Positions 34,935 to 47,350 are shown, counted from the first letter of the stretch. The stretch: 64,000 nucleotides of DNA from Calamus simplicifolius (GCA_900491605.1 UESW01004419.1:776696-840695), one strand, 5' to 3'. Notes: generated from the letters alone by a model not told the origin. Numbers and translations: made by a program.

Positions 34935-37900
34935 ATGGCAGCTCAAGTTGGATCATTTGCTGAAGGTCATTCTACAAATAGACCTCCACTGTTTAATGGT
35001 TCAAATTATTCATATTGGAAAGCTAGAATGAGGATATTCATTCAAGCTTCTGACTATGAACTATGGGGTGTTATAATTAATGGACCTAGTACACCCACAC
35101 ATGTTATTGATGGCACTATTGTTCCTAAGCCCAAAAGGGACTGGAATGATAATGATAGGAAGATGGCACAGCTTAACGCTAAAGCCATGAATGTTTTATA
35201 TTGCTCTTTAGATGCAAATGAATTTAATAGAATCTCCACATGTAATTCCGCAAAGGAGATTTGGGATAGACTAGAGGTTACCCATGAGGGTACCAACCAA
35301 GTAAAAGAATCTAAAATTAATATTCTTGTTCATAAATATGAGTTGTTTAGCATGGAACAATCTGAAACCATTGCATGCATGTATACTAGATTTACAGATA
35401 TTGTAAATGGTTTAAAAAGTCTTGGTAAGACATATACTAACTCAGAACTTGTTCGAAAAATTCTTAGGTCATTACCAAGATCATGGGAAGCAAAAATGAC
35501 AGCAATCCAAGAAGCAAAGGACCTCAACACTCTACCCTTAGAGGAGCTTCTAGGATCACTGATGACCCATGAGTTGACAATGAAGCAGCACATAGAGGAG
35601 GACACAAAGAAGAAGAAAGTAATTGCCCTCAAAGCTGCAAAAGAAGAAGAGAGCAGCAGCGATGACGATGATGATGATGATGAAGAGACTGCTCTCTTAG
35701 CTAAAAAGTTTAAAAGATTCATGAGGAGAAAGAAACCCTTCCACAAGAAGAAATTTGGAGCAAAGTGGGAAGGAGAAAAGGATAAGAACAAGGACAAGGA
35801 CAAAGAAAAAGAGAAAGACCCCTTGACTTGCTATGAGTGTAATAAACCGGGGCACTTTAGGAATGAATGTCCTAAATTAAAGAAAGCCTACAAAAAGAAA
35901 AAGAAGGCTTATGTGGCGACTTGGAGTGATAGCGAAGAATCTTCTTCCGAAGAAGAAGAACAAAAGGAAGTCGCAAATGTATGTTTTATGGCGGACGACA
36001 ACGATGAGGTAAGTTCCGATAACCCTTGCGATGAGTTTGCATTTGATGAATTATTTGATGCTTTTAATGAACTTGTCGGCGATTTCAAGGTTTTGAAAAA
36101 GAAATACAAGTTTTTGAAAAATAAAATTCAACTTCATTAAAGAAAAGGAAGATCTTAATAATGAAGTTAAGAAACTTAAATCTGAAAATAAAATTTTGAT
36201 AAAAGAAAAAGAATTAATTTCAATGAAAATGATAAACTAAGAAAAGAGGTTGAAAAACATAAGAACATAGTTGATAAGTTTACCTTAAGCTCAACTAAAT
36301 TGACATGTTATTAAATAGTCAAAAAGCAGTTTTTGACAAAGCCGATTAGGGTATAACACTTTAAGAAAACAAAAATCACTGAAAAATATTTTTGTGCGTG
36401 CTGGCCAAAGTAATTTTACATGCTTTAAATGTAATAAAAAAGGACATAAATCTTATGAATGTAAAATTCTAAAACCTAATAAAAACTTAAATGTTAAAGG
36501 AAAGAAAATATGGGTTCCGAAAGGAACAATATTTGTTGCTACTAACCATGAAGGACCCAAGAAAGCTTGGGTACCTAAACATAAAGTTTGATTTCATTGC
36601 AGGAATGTCTTGTGGCCAAGAGATCAAAGAGAAAGTGGTATCTTGATAGTGGCTGCTCAAGATATGACGGGTGACAAAGAAGAATTCATCACCCTTGAAG
36701 AAAAGAGAGAGGAGTTGTTACATTTGGCAACAATGGCAAAGGCCAAATCTTGGGTTTGGTAACATTCAAATAACTCCCTCCACATATATTGAAAATGTAC
36801 TTTATGTTGATGGTTTAAAGCATAACTTAATTAGTATAAGCCAATTATGTGACAAAGGTTTTAAAGTATCATTTGAATCTTCTATATGCACAGTAGCTAA
36901 TACCCATTGATAATAGCATTGTTTTTATTGGAAATAGAAATGGCAATGTATACTTGATTGACTTAGACAATTTGTCTACTAATAATCATTGCTTAGTTGC
37001 TAATAATGCTAATATGAATGAGATTGGTTGGTTGTGGCATCGAAGATTAGGTCACGCAAGCACACACCTGATTTCAAAACTAATTAGAATGGATTTAGTA
37101 AAAGGTCTACCTAAAATAGATTTTGAAAATAACAAAATATGTGATGCATGTCAGTTTGGAAACAAACGAGAAGTTCTTTTAAATCTAAAAATGTTGTTTC
37201 AACTTCTAGGCCATTAGAGCTACTTCACATGGACCTTTTTGGACCAACTAGAACCACAAGTCTAGGAGGAAAGAAATATGGTCTTGTGATAGTAGATGAT
37301 TACTCTAGATTCACTTGGGTAATGTTTTTAGCTCACAAAGATGAGACTTTCTCGATATTCCTGAAATTCTTCAAGAAAGTAACTAATGAGAAAAATACTA
37401 CCATAGTGTCTCTAAGAAGTGATCATGGAACTGAATTTGAAAATCACTTATTTGAAAGTTTTTGCAATGAAAATGGTATTAATCATAATTTTTCTGCACC
37501 AAGAACCCCTCAACAAAATGGAGTAGTTGAAAGGAAAAATAGGACTCTAGAAGACATGGCCCGTACCATGCTATGTGAAAGTAAACTCCCGAAATACTTT
37601 TGGGCGGAAGCTATTAACACAGCATGTTACATCCTAAATAGAGCATTAATAAGACCTATTTTAAAGAAAACACCTTACGAATTATGGCATGATAGAAAAA
37701 ACCCAACATTAAATATTTTATGCATTTGGTTGTAAATGCTTTATTCATAATAATGGTAAAATAACTTAGGTAAATTTGATGCAAAATCTGATGAAGGAAT
37801 ATTCTTAGGTTATTCAACAACTAGTAAAGCATATAGAGTGTTCAATAAAGGAAGTTTAATTGTTGAAGAATCTATTCATGTAGTTTTTGATGAATCTTTA

Positions 37901-39716
37901 GCATCAAGTTTCAAAAGAATTGATGATGAGGAAGATACAAACATTCTCGAAAACAATCTTGAAAAACTTAATATTGATGTATCTTCAGATCATAACAAGA
38001 AGCTAAAGATAATAATTCGCCTAATGCTGATGTTATTAATACTAATCATAATGATATAGATCTACCAAGAGATTGGAGATATGCTTATAGTCATCCCAAG
38101 GAATTGATTATAGGTGATCCATCTCAAGGAATAAGAACTAGATCATCTATGAGAAATATTAGTAATCACCTTGCATTTGTTTCTCAAATTGAACCTAAAA
38201 CCATTGAAGAAGCTGAAAAAGACAATAATTGGATGCTAGCTATGCAAGAAGAATTAAACCAATTCACTAGAAATAATGTATGGACATTAATGGAAAGGCC
38301 TAAAGATCATTCTGTTATAGGATCAAAATGGGTTTTTAGAAATAAACTAGATGAAAATGGTATAGTAATTAGAAACAAAGCTAGATTAGTTGCAAAAGGA
38401 TATAATCAAGAAGAAGGTATTGATTTGATGAAACTTTTGCACCTTGTAGCTAGATTAGAAGCCATTAGGCTATTACTTGCATTTGCATGTCACATGAACT
38501 TTAATTTATTCAAATGGATGTCAAAAGTGCATTTTTAAATGGATTAATAAATGAAGAAGTATTTGTTGAACAACCACCGGGATTTGAAGATCATGAATTT
38601 CAAATCACGTTTTCAAATTGCACAAGCTTTATATGGATTGAAACAAGCACCTAGAGCTTGGTATGACACACTAAGTAAATTTTTGATTGAAAATGACTAT
38701 ACAAGAGGAAATGTTGATAAAACATTGTTTTTGAAAAGAAAAGATAAAGAGTTACTTGTAGTTCAAATTTATGTTGATGACATTGTATTTGGTGCTACTA
38801 ACAATCTTCTATGTCAAGAGTTTGCTAAGTTGATGCAGGGAGAATTTGAAATGAGCATGATGGGAGAACTCAATTTCTTCCTTGGACTCCAAATCAAACA
38901 AAGCAAAGAGGGAATCTTTATCAACCAAACAAGTACACAAGAGAAATTCTAAAGAAGTTTGGTATGGAATCAATAAAACCCCTCGGAACACCAATGAGTC
39001 CTTCATGCAAGTTGGATAAAGATGAAGAAGGTAAGAAGGTGGATCAAAAATATTATCGAGGTATAATCGGATCCCTACTTTACTTAACTGCAAGTAGACC
39101 AGACATAATGTTTGCTGTTTGCTTATGTGCTAGATTCCAGTCTGAACCTAAAGAATCACATTTAATTGCTGTTAAAAGAATACTAAGATACTTAAGTGGA
39201 ACAAAAAATGTAGGTTTATGGTATTCTAGAGACTCAACATTAAATCTGATTGCTTATTCTGATTCGGATTATGCTGGATGTAAGTTAGATAGAAAAAGCA
39301 CAAGTTGTGCATGCCAATTTTTAGGAAGTAACTTAATCTCATGGTTTAGCAAAAAGCAAAATTCGGTTGCATTATCTACTGCTGAAGCAGAATATGTTGC
39401 AGCTGGAAGTTGCTGTGCTCAAATCTTATGGATTAAGAGACAACTTGAAGACTATGGTATCACACTTGATAAGACACCTATAAGATGTGATAATACAAGT
39501 GCAATCAATCTAACTAAAAATCCAATTCAACACTCAAGAACAAAGCATATTGAAATTAGATATCACTTTATAAGAGAACATGTTGCCAATAATGAAATTT
39601 GTCTTGATTATGTGAATACTGAAGAACAACTGGCAGATATATTAACAAAACCCTTAAGTGAGGAGAGATTTTGTTACCTTAGAGGAGAATTAGGAGTTTG
39701 TGATCCTTTGGAATAA
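34935..39716 (+). pseudogene. Element C gag-pol
   Basis: ATG 34935 (MAAQVGSFAEGH) opens a clean 401-codon frame to 36140. It covers the Gag domain, an Asp/Glu tract (about 35660-35690) and the zinc knuckle CYECNKPGHFRNEC (35829-35870), then enters the intron-like segment. That segment holds a second knuckle CFKCNKKGHKSYEC (36421-36462) and a TGA at 36589. Protease (DSGCS, about 36646, missing part of the following residues), GAG-pre-integrase (37020-37170), integrase (37200-37620), RT (38250-39000, YVDD near 38775) and RNase H (39235-39650) follow, ending at TAA 39714-39716. Frameshifts occur near 36660, 37165, 37700, 38010, 38420, 38510 and 38930. Confidence 0.92.
36009..36602 (+). other. 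Intron-like segment between gag and protease in element C
   Basis: The segment starts GTAAGT after GATGAG and ends CATTGCAG before GAATGTC. It is 594 bp and AT-rich. Joining its edges gives ...GATGAG/GAATGTCTTG, which is the continuous sequence of B at 15955-15970 and keeps Gag in frame with protease. Unspliced, the Gag frame would gain a coiled-coil-like part and a second zinc knuckle and end at TGA just before the acceptor. This is a canonical GT-AG structure; splicing itself is inferred. Confidence 0.6.
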
Positions 39717-39904
39717 TTTTCTGAAACTCTTAAGGATAACTATCTAGATTTCATCTATTTCTTAAAATTCTCGAAATTCAATAAGGAAATCTATCTAGAT
39801 CTTGATTCATTGTTTCCCCAATTGCTAAGGAACATTTATCTAGAATTGATGATTAGTTTGAATAGTCTCAGATCCTTGAAACTTGATTTTTTGTCTCTGG
39901 AACT

Positions 39905-40108
39905 GTTAGAGTCGACTCTAACAGTTTGTGGAGTCGACACCTTAGTTTTTTGATGTTCTGTCTAAGCAATTAGAGCCAACTCCGGCTTCTGCAGAGCTGA
40001 CTCTAATTCGAGCGCTGACAGACTTTCTGGTTCGGAGCCGACACCCAGTTTTCGGGAGTCGACTCTAGGTCGAACTAGGTCAAAAATAAAAAGGCGGAGT
40101 CGACCCCA
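39905..40108 (+). repeat. GAGYCGAC motif cluster before the third ORF of C
   Basis: About seven copies or near copies lie between pol and the third ORF, as in A and B. The rest of 39717-40208 has no frame. Confidence 0.7.
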
Positions 40109-40208
40109 AATCATTTTATCCGTCTCCCAAAACCCTCCAAAGAGTTCCAAAACCTTTCCAACTTCCCAATCTTCTCAAAACCCTTGATTACGCATTCCAA
40201 TCTTCTCA

Positions 40209-41604
40209 ATGGCACCCAAGAGGCGCGGTTTTGTCGGTGGAGCGTCCGTTCCCACGAGGCGACGCACTATTCGGAGGCAACCCTCGCCATCCTCCTCTTC
40301 GGCCACTCAAGAAGATTCCCCTCCTTCACCCTCTTCACCCAAAGTAGATCAACTAGCCGGTAAGACTATCATAACTGGTAGGAAGGTCAACTTTGATTTC
40401 TTTGAGTCGGAGGGCTTCACAATAGGAAAATGTTTGAAGGAAATGAGATGGGAAAAGGTTTGCTCATTAGATATCCCCACTTATCCAGCCTTAGTGAGAG
40501 AGTTTTACAATGGTTTAAGTAGAGGAGAAGGCAGTTTGATCAGTATGGTAAGAGGAACAAGGTTGTAATAACGGCTGAAATACTTGAAATTTGTTGGAAA
40601 TGCCCACAATTGGTATTATGGAATATCAACATGATAATAAAGTGGAGCATTGTCAAGAATGTTAGGGAGGGATGTAACCGAGTTTGAGGAAATTCTTGCT
40701 AATCAACTAAATCTGGAACTCAGGTTACTACACACATTTGTGGAAGAATTTTATTTCCCAAAATTGGTAGATTTGAGTACGTCTCGGAGCGAGACATTCT
40801 TTTGATGGATTGTATTATAACTGGAAAGCCAGTCAACCTAGCTGGCATGATGATTGGTTATATGGCAGAGGTTGCTACAAAGAAAAGATCTACACTGCCA
40901 TATGGTATGGTTCTTACATTAATCTTTAGAAGCCAAGGTGTGCTAATCATGGACAATGAACCCCTAAGGAAGTTAAGGCACACTGACTATTATAGCATTT
41001 CCACTATTCATCGGATGGGCTTCAAGAAGTTAAATGGTATCTGGATGAAAGGAGGAAGAGAAGAAAGAGCTAGAGAGATAGAACTGAAGAGACCAGAGTT
41101 GAAGATATCCCTGGACCATCCTCTGCGGGACCATCAGTCCCTGATCCATGTATTGCGGGACCATCTACAGCTGGACCGAGCACAGTTCCCTCTCCTCCAC
41201 ATCTATCTGTTACTGCTTCTGGGAGATTCTCTGATGAGCAGATTGGTCAGTTGAGAGCCTTGCTTGCTAAATATGATAGTCAGAGATCTCATGAAATTAA
41301 TCAATTAAAAGAAGACTTCAATCAACTAAAAGAAGAACTCAACTCGAGACTGGACATGATCTCCTTTTCCATAAGCAATTCTGTTGAATCCTTTGGTGCT
41401 GAACTTCACAAAATCTTTGAAAGGATGGAAGGCATTGCTGATGGCTCGGGATCTTATGTTCATGCAACTGGTCAACTGAAGAAGGACATTGACCTTGCAG
41501 TCTCACATATTGAAGCTTGCCTTGAAAATTTTAAGAAATCTCAAAAAGATGATATAATGGAAATCATAGGTCACTTGAAGAAAATTGTATTCAAACATAT
41601 TTGA
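40209..41604 (+). pseudogene. Element C third ORF (putative plant transposon protein with coiled coil)
   Basis: ATG 40209 (MAPKRRGFVGG) opens 119 codons: an Arg-rich head, a Ser/Pro-rich stretch, then GRKVNFDFFESEGFTIGKCL and CSLDIPTYPALVREFY. A frameshift near 40560 ends this frame. Later pieces carry the region with ITGKPVNLAGMMI, KKRSTLPYGM, RHTDYY and HRMGF (40802-41050), a Pro/Ser-type linker read in a shifted frame (about 41080-41220), and a coiled coil from about 41251 to TGA at 41604. The start is the best preserved of the three copies. Family: putative plant transposon protein; biochemical role unknown. Confidence 0.75.
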
Positions 41605-42197
41605 TTTTGATTTTGATAGTTTGTATTTAGGAATCTTGAATATCTGATGTATTTCACTTTGGAATGTACTTGAATCAACTTATGTAATGTTTATTACTCA
41701 TGTAATGCAATTACTCATTTTCAAATCCATCTATGATTAACTGCTTGAATCCCTATGTCTTATTTGATGCAATAATTTTTCTCTAATAACTTTCTTTATC
41801 TAATACTCTCCTTATTGCTGATAACAAAAAAGAGGGAGAGATGGTTGAATATATGCAAAAAGAAAGAAAGAAAGGGGGAGAAATGATTGTTTATGCAAAA
41901 TGAAAGACTTGAAATTTTAATCAGTTCAAATTCGATTTTTATATATAGGGGGAGCTATTCAATGCAGGGGGAGCTTAACAACAAGCTCAATTAAAATTTT
42001 CTGTACATTTAATTTAAATGTTCATAATTGATGACTTATATTGAACTCATGCATAATTTTAAAAGTTCACTTCGAATATTGGCATCAAATCATTCATTAA
42101 AAATGTTTTAAGCTTCAAAATGACTATAATCTTTAGTACGAATGAATTTTTGAATGCATATACTCAAAGTTTTTGTTATCATCAAAAAGGGAAAGAT
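41605..42197 (+). other. Element C 3' noncoding region with polypurine tracts
   Basis: It contains TGTAATG-type repeats near 41640-41710 and purine runs AAAAAAGAGGGAGAG (about 41826), AAAGGGGGAGAAA (about 41871) and AGGGGGAGC twice (41946-41972). The last tract AAAAAGGGAAAGAT directly precedes the LTR. Confidence 0.75.
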
Positions 42198-43640
42198 TGT
42201 TGACCCAATTGATGATTTTGATGATTAACAAAACTATTTGAGTATAACTATTGGAGGCTCTAATGATTTTGATTAAGTTTTTCAGGATTATAAGTCTATT
42301 GAATGATCAAAATCAGGAGTTACATCGTGTTCTGGATCGAATCTAATGTCTAGGTAAGATTGCAGACATTAGAGTCGACTCCGAGAATCACAGAGCCGAC
42401 TCCGGTATCTGGCACGGAAGTTAGAGTCGACTCCGAGACTGTTAGAGCCGACTCTCACAGACAAAACAGAACGTGATTTTTCTGGCCCCGACTTAGAGTC
42501 GACTCCGGGTATGTTAGAGTCGACTCCAGAAAAGTTTCTTGTCGACCCCAGAAAAGTCAGAGACGACTCCAGAAATAACATTTTAAAGTGTTTCGAGTTA
42601 GAGCCGACTCCAGAAAAGTTAGAGTCGACTCCAATCCACCTGGAACGAAAAATCATTTTGCCAGATCAGCTCTAACGGTAACATTTCTATTTTATCTTAT
42701 TTCTAACGGATATATTTATTGCAAGGTACACTCCAACGGATAGTTTTCTTCCAAAAATGGTTTGAAAGAAATCTATAAAAAGGAAAGACTATCATTCAAA
42801 AAGAACAAGAGAGAAAAACGGAAAAGAAAAGAGAAAAATCGGAAATAGAGAAATCCCAATCCAAAAATCCAAAAAGAGAGAGCCAGAATCTCAAGAGGAA
42901 AACCTTCTAGCTCAAATCCACTCCACTCCAAAAAGCTCAAGAGGAATCCAAGGCATTCAAATCAAGTTTTGGTGGATTTCCCAACTTGGAGAAAGAAGTT
43001 CAGCTTCTTGCTTTTCAACTCCTCTCAACTGCTTCAACTGTGAAGAATCGGAGCTGAGGCTTGATTCAATCCAGCAAGGAGAAGGAGAAAAGAAGAAAAG
43101 AAGAAAAGCTCAAAAGCCAACCAACTATAAATCAGGCTTTTCTGAACCTTGATATTTTATTTGATTATTTGCTCATTGAGGAGCTTTGTATTTCGAAAAC
43201 AATATTTATTCTATTTGTGCCTAGTTCAATCTGGGGGATTGAACTAGTGGAGGTAGTCTTACCTCGGTACAAGCTTGGTTTAGCTTGTGTTAGGGTTTTT
43301 GTGCTGGTAAGCCCTTGAAAACCAGCTGGGTTCGTTGTGATCCCGGGAAAACAACAAGTTTGAGTTGTGAGCTTGGAAAACAACTCTGCTGTAATCAAGG
43401 AAGATTATAGTGTGGACCCAAGTGAATCTTGGGAGTGGACGTAGGTGTTGGATACACCGAACCACTATAAACCTTTGTGTTTGCCGTGTCTCCTTATCTC
43501 TCTCTCTATCTCTATCTTATTGATTGCATTGTGTTTTTGCATCTGCATTCACTTCACTAAGCAAACAAATATTTCAAAAAGGTTTAAATTTTTAAAGAAC
43601 CCAATTCACCCCCCCTCTTGGGTTGTCATCTGGGCCAACA
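42198..43640 (+). repeat. Element C 3' LTR
   Basis: 1443 bp. The motif cluster is at about 42370-42635, a TATAAAAAGG box near 42774, and the C-rich tail ends in GGCCAACA. It joins gypsy element E directly. Confidence 0.94.
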
Positions 43641-45223
43641 ATTCTGTTCATAAGGCTTTAGTTGTCTGGAGGCATAAGCTATCACCTTTCCACTCTGCAT
43701 CAGAACGCATCCCAATCCTCTTCGAGAGGCATAAGTATAAAGTGTAAAACCCTCAGATCCTGACGGAAGAACAAGGATGGGAGCTGACACTAATCGCTGC
43801 TTTAACTCCTGGAAACTTTTCTCGCACTCCTCTGTCCAATCAAACTTTACTCACTTCTGGGTTAAGCGAGTTAGAGGTAGAGCAATGCTAGAGAAGTCTT
43901 CCACAAATTTACGGTAATACCCAGCAAGTCCCAAGAAACTTCTGACTTCCACCACATTGGAAGGTCTGCACCAGCTAATAATAGCATCAATCTTTTTCGG
44001 GTCCACAGAAATGCCGTCAATAGAGATTATATGACCCAAGAAAGATACTTGGTCCAACCAAAAATCACACTTCTGCAACTTGGCATAGAGCCTCTTCTCC
44101 CTAAGAATCTGCAGCACCATCCTCAAGTGATCCTCATGCTCCCTGTGACTCTTAGAATAGATCAAAATATCATCAATGAAGACCACCACAAACTGATCCA
44201 AATATGGCTTAAAGATTCTATTCATCAAGTCCATGAATGCTGCTGGGGCATTAGTCAATCCAAATGGCATCACTAAAAATTCGTAATGGCCATAACTGGT
44301 TCTGAATGCTGTTTTAGGCACATCTCCCTCCTTGACTTTAAGCTGATGGTAACCTGACCTGAGATCAATCTTCGAGAATACTCGGGCTCCTTGGAGTTGA
44401 TCAAACAAGTCATCAATCCTCGGCAAAGGGTATCTGTTCCGCACTGTTACCTTATTAATTTCCTGGTAATCAATGCATAGCCGGAGACTGCCATCCTTCT
44501 TCTTAACAAATAGAACTGGAGCACCCCAAGGGGAAACACTGGGTCTGATAAATCCCCGGTCTAGGAGCTCCTGCAACTGATCTTTCAATTCTTTTAACTC
44601 AGCCGGGGCCATGCGGTAAGGGGCCTTGGATATAGCCCAGTTCCAGGAATTAAGTCAATGGAGAATTCAACCTCCCGATCTGGGGGCAAATCAGTCAATT
44701 CATTAGGGAAAACATCAGGAAATTCTTGAGCTACAGGAATATCCTCCAACTTGGTCTCCTCCTTTTGAAGATCCTTAACAACAGCAAGGAATCCTTGACC
44801 ACCACTCAATAAATACTTTCCAGCCTGTAGCACTGAAATGAACACAGAGGCTAGATGTGACTGACCCCCAGTAAAACTGAATTCAGACTGATTTAAAATT
44901 TTGAAATTGACAATCTTCCTGAAACAGTCAACTGAAGCATGATAGGAGGCTAACCAATCCATGCCAAGGATAACATCAAAGAATTTCAATGGAAGGACAA
45001 AAAGATCAGCATATAATATCATATCCTCAATGATAATCAAGCAGGATTTGCATACTGTGCCAACTTTCATAATATCACCATTTGGAAAGGCAATGAGCAA
45101 CTCATGGTCTAGAGATTCAGGTGTCAATGATGTATTCTTGCTAAGATAGGTGTCAGATATAAATGAATGCGTAGCTCCCGGGTCAATAAGTGTTTGAGCA
45201 TACACAGTGCCAACTTTAATCAT
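43641..45223 (-). pseudogene. Element E gypsy pol: protease, RT and start of RNase H, truncated
   Basis: The minus strand carries an aspartic protease (TLIDPGATHSFIS near 45190, ILGMDWLASYHASVDC near 44950). RT follows (WGAPVLFVKKKDGSLRLCID near 44540, DLRSGYHQL near 44365, FIDDILIYS near 44190, GLAGYYRKFVEDFS near 43905), then the beginning of RNase H (GLGCVLMQSGKVIAYASRQL, about 43725-43666). The order protease-RT-RNase H marks Ty3/gypsy. Frameshifts occur near 44600 and 43850. The gene stops at 43641 against the LTR of C; integrase, any chromodomain and the 3' LTR are missing. The short + strand frames are antisense shadows. Confidence 0.9.
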
Positions 45224-45288
45224 TCCTGGATATAAGTAAATTTTGTTTTAACATAAAAGATTTAACATTTAATCTAATGTTCTAGTAA

Positions 45289-46639
45289 TTACCAATACAT
45301 TGCGCTAGAAAAGGGTATTATACTAGGTATGTATTTAAATGGTTTACCTGTCACCACAGAATTAGAAGCGGCAGCATCCTGCTGAGTGAGGTTGAAGACT
45401 CTACCCTGGGTCCTCTGTGGCTGCTGCTGCTGCTGAATCAACCCTTGACTAGAAGAGGGCTGCTGAGTCTTCTGAAGGGGACAGGTAGCCATTTTGTGAT
45501 CAGTCCTCCCGCAGAGGTAGCAGGCACCCGACACACCCCGGCAAGGCCTTCCTGGGTGAAAACTCCCACAGCGAAGGCAACGTGTCTCTCTATTCCTCTG
45601 TCCTGCTGGGGCCTGCTGTGCACCTCTCTTCCTGACCTGGGTTGGGGGTTGGCCTGCAATAGGCCCCTTTTTCTTCCTCTGCTGCTCCCAATCCCTCTGA
45701 ACTGTATTCATATCTCTCTCAATTACCAAAGCCTTATTCACCACAACACTATAGGAATGAAGCTCAAATGCATTGACTGCCTGCATCAGTCTGGGTCGCA
45801 GCCCCTCAGTAAATCTGGTGATCTTGGCCATTTCATTAGTCACAATACTTGGAGCAAAGCGGGCCAATCTGGTGAACTCAGCTTCATATTGGGCCACAGA
45901 AAGATTCCTTTGCTCCAACTTAAAAAATTCTGATTCCATCCTCCTTTGTACACTCCTGGGAAAGTACTTATCAAAGAATATCTCCTTAAACTCTCCCCAA
46001 GACATAACCTGACCACCCCGACGCTGCTCCTCAACTAGCCACCAGTCATAAGCCTCCCCCTGGAGAAGATAAGTAGCAAATCTGATCCGCTCCAACTCCT
46101 GGCTACCATGGGCCATAAAAGCCTTCTCCATATCTCGCATCCATCTCTCAGCATCAATAGGGTTGCTAGAACCAGAGAAAGGAGCAGGGGCAAACTTCTT
46201 GAAATCTGCAAAGCTACAGCCAATCCCTACCCAGGGTTGAGGTGGAGTAGGCTGGGTCAATGATGTGAAATGAGTAGTAGGTACAGTGGACTGAAATTGG
46301 AGCAGGAGGGACAAATAGAGTCTGTAGCATAGTGGAAGCAGGCTGCGTCTGCGGGACAATAGGGGTAGGTTGACTCTGTGGAACAGTGGGAGTAGGCTGA
46401 GTCTGCGGAGCAGGAGTGGCTGACTGAGAGGGTAAAGCTTGCTGAATCTGTTGCTGCATGTCTCTCATCGACTGTGCCATGCCTGAAAGAACCTGAAGCA
46501 TCTCTGTCTGGAGTCGCTGATGATCAACCCCGACAGGATTAACAGGGGCAGCAGCTCCAGTAGCTTCCTGACCTCCTGGTTGACCGACATTTCTAATCTG
46601 GGAGCCCTCATCATTTTGTTGGCTCCTAGTGCGAGCCAT
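45289..46639 (-). pseudogene. Element E gypsy gag
   Basis: ATG 46639 (MARTRSQQNDEG) opens a Gln/Pro-rich N-terminus with PTPTVPQ-like repeats. A frameshift near 46270 joins the retrotransposon gag domain (DAERWMRDMEKAF, EAYDWWLVEEQRR, FFDKYFPRSVQRRMESEF, FTEGLRPRLM). Cys motifs CLRCGSFHPGRPC and CYLCGRTDHKMATC lie near 45580-45480. The Gag sequence and the iMet PBS suggest the Tekay/Del chromovirus lineage. A stop-containing gap of about 65 bp separates it from pol. Confidence 0.88.
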
Positions 46640-46806
46640 TACTATCTCCTGATAAATTAGTTATTATAAAATCATGATCAAACTCTTCATATCAGGCTCC
46701 CAAAACATAAGGTTTGAAATTCATATAAAGTGATAATTGTCTCAATGTCAACCTATTTGTTTGCCTAGGGTGTCATCATGTATGTGATCCTAAGGTCAAT
46801 AACCTA

Positions 46807-46819
46807 GGCTCTGATACCA
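46807..46819 (-). other. Primer binding site of element E
   Basis: The reverse complement is TGGTATCAGAGCC, seven bases from the LTR edge at 46827. It matches initiator-methionine tRNA. Confidence 0.88.
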
Positions 46820-47350
46820 CTAAAGCTGTCACGCCCCAGACTCAAATATTGGGCTAGGGTGACAACCCGCCGCGTGCCGGGCACGCAAGGCGTCTTAAAA
46901 ATCTTGATATACGATTCAAATGAGACAATAAATATGAAAACCAACCATAATACAAATGATAGTTATAAGTTTTGGGTTTCAAACCCTACACTCAAGTCAT
47001 GCAAATAAAGTTGGGCTACAACAAGCCCTACACACAACCATAATAGGATTACACCAATGCAATGGTTCTTATTTTATTTATTAGAAGCTTCATCAACTCC
47101 GAATATCCATCATCAACCCTGAGGCTCTGAAAAACATTGTGAAGGTTTAATGAGTTTACACTCAATAAGTAAGCCTATTATACAATCATATCATACTTGA
47201 ATTATATTTAACATGCTATCAACATATGCATTTTGTCAACTTAACATAAATTGAACATTCGATAAGCATCAGGATATGCATTCTAGCAAACTCACTGTTT
47301 ATGTAATTATAGATTTCCTATGTGTCCCACGGCCCTGCAATACCTCAATC

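Larger units (their letters stand above)
33427..43640 (+). mobile_element. Element C: Sirevirus-type copia element with mismatched flanks
   Basis: 10214 bp, with LTRs of 1447 and 1443 bp (TGTTGACCC...GGCCAACA), PBS, gag-pol, third ORF and PPTs, all in plus orientation. The 5-bp flanks differ (AATGC on the left, ATTCT on the right). The left neighbour is a FAR1 fragment and the right neighbour is the RNase H of gypsy element E, neither of which continues on the other side. By eye the LTRs differ at about 5-6% of sites. Confidence 0.93.

Noticed and set aside
35330..35803. Minus-strand poly-Ser frames here and at 1997-2277 and 15517-15762
   Set aside because: They are antisense to the GAT/GAA acidic tract of gag.
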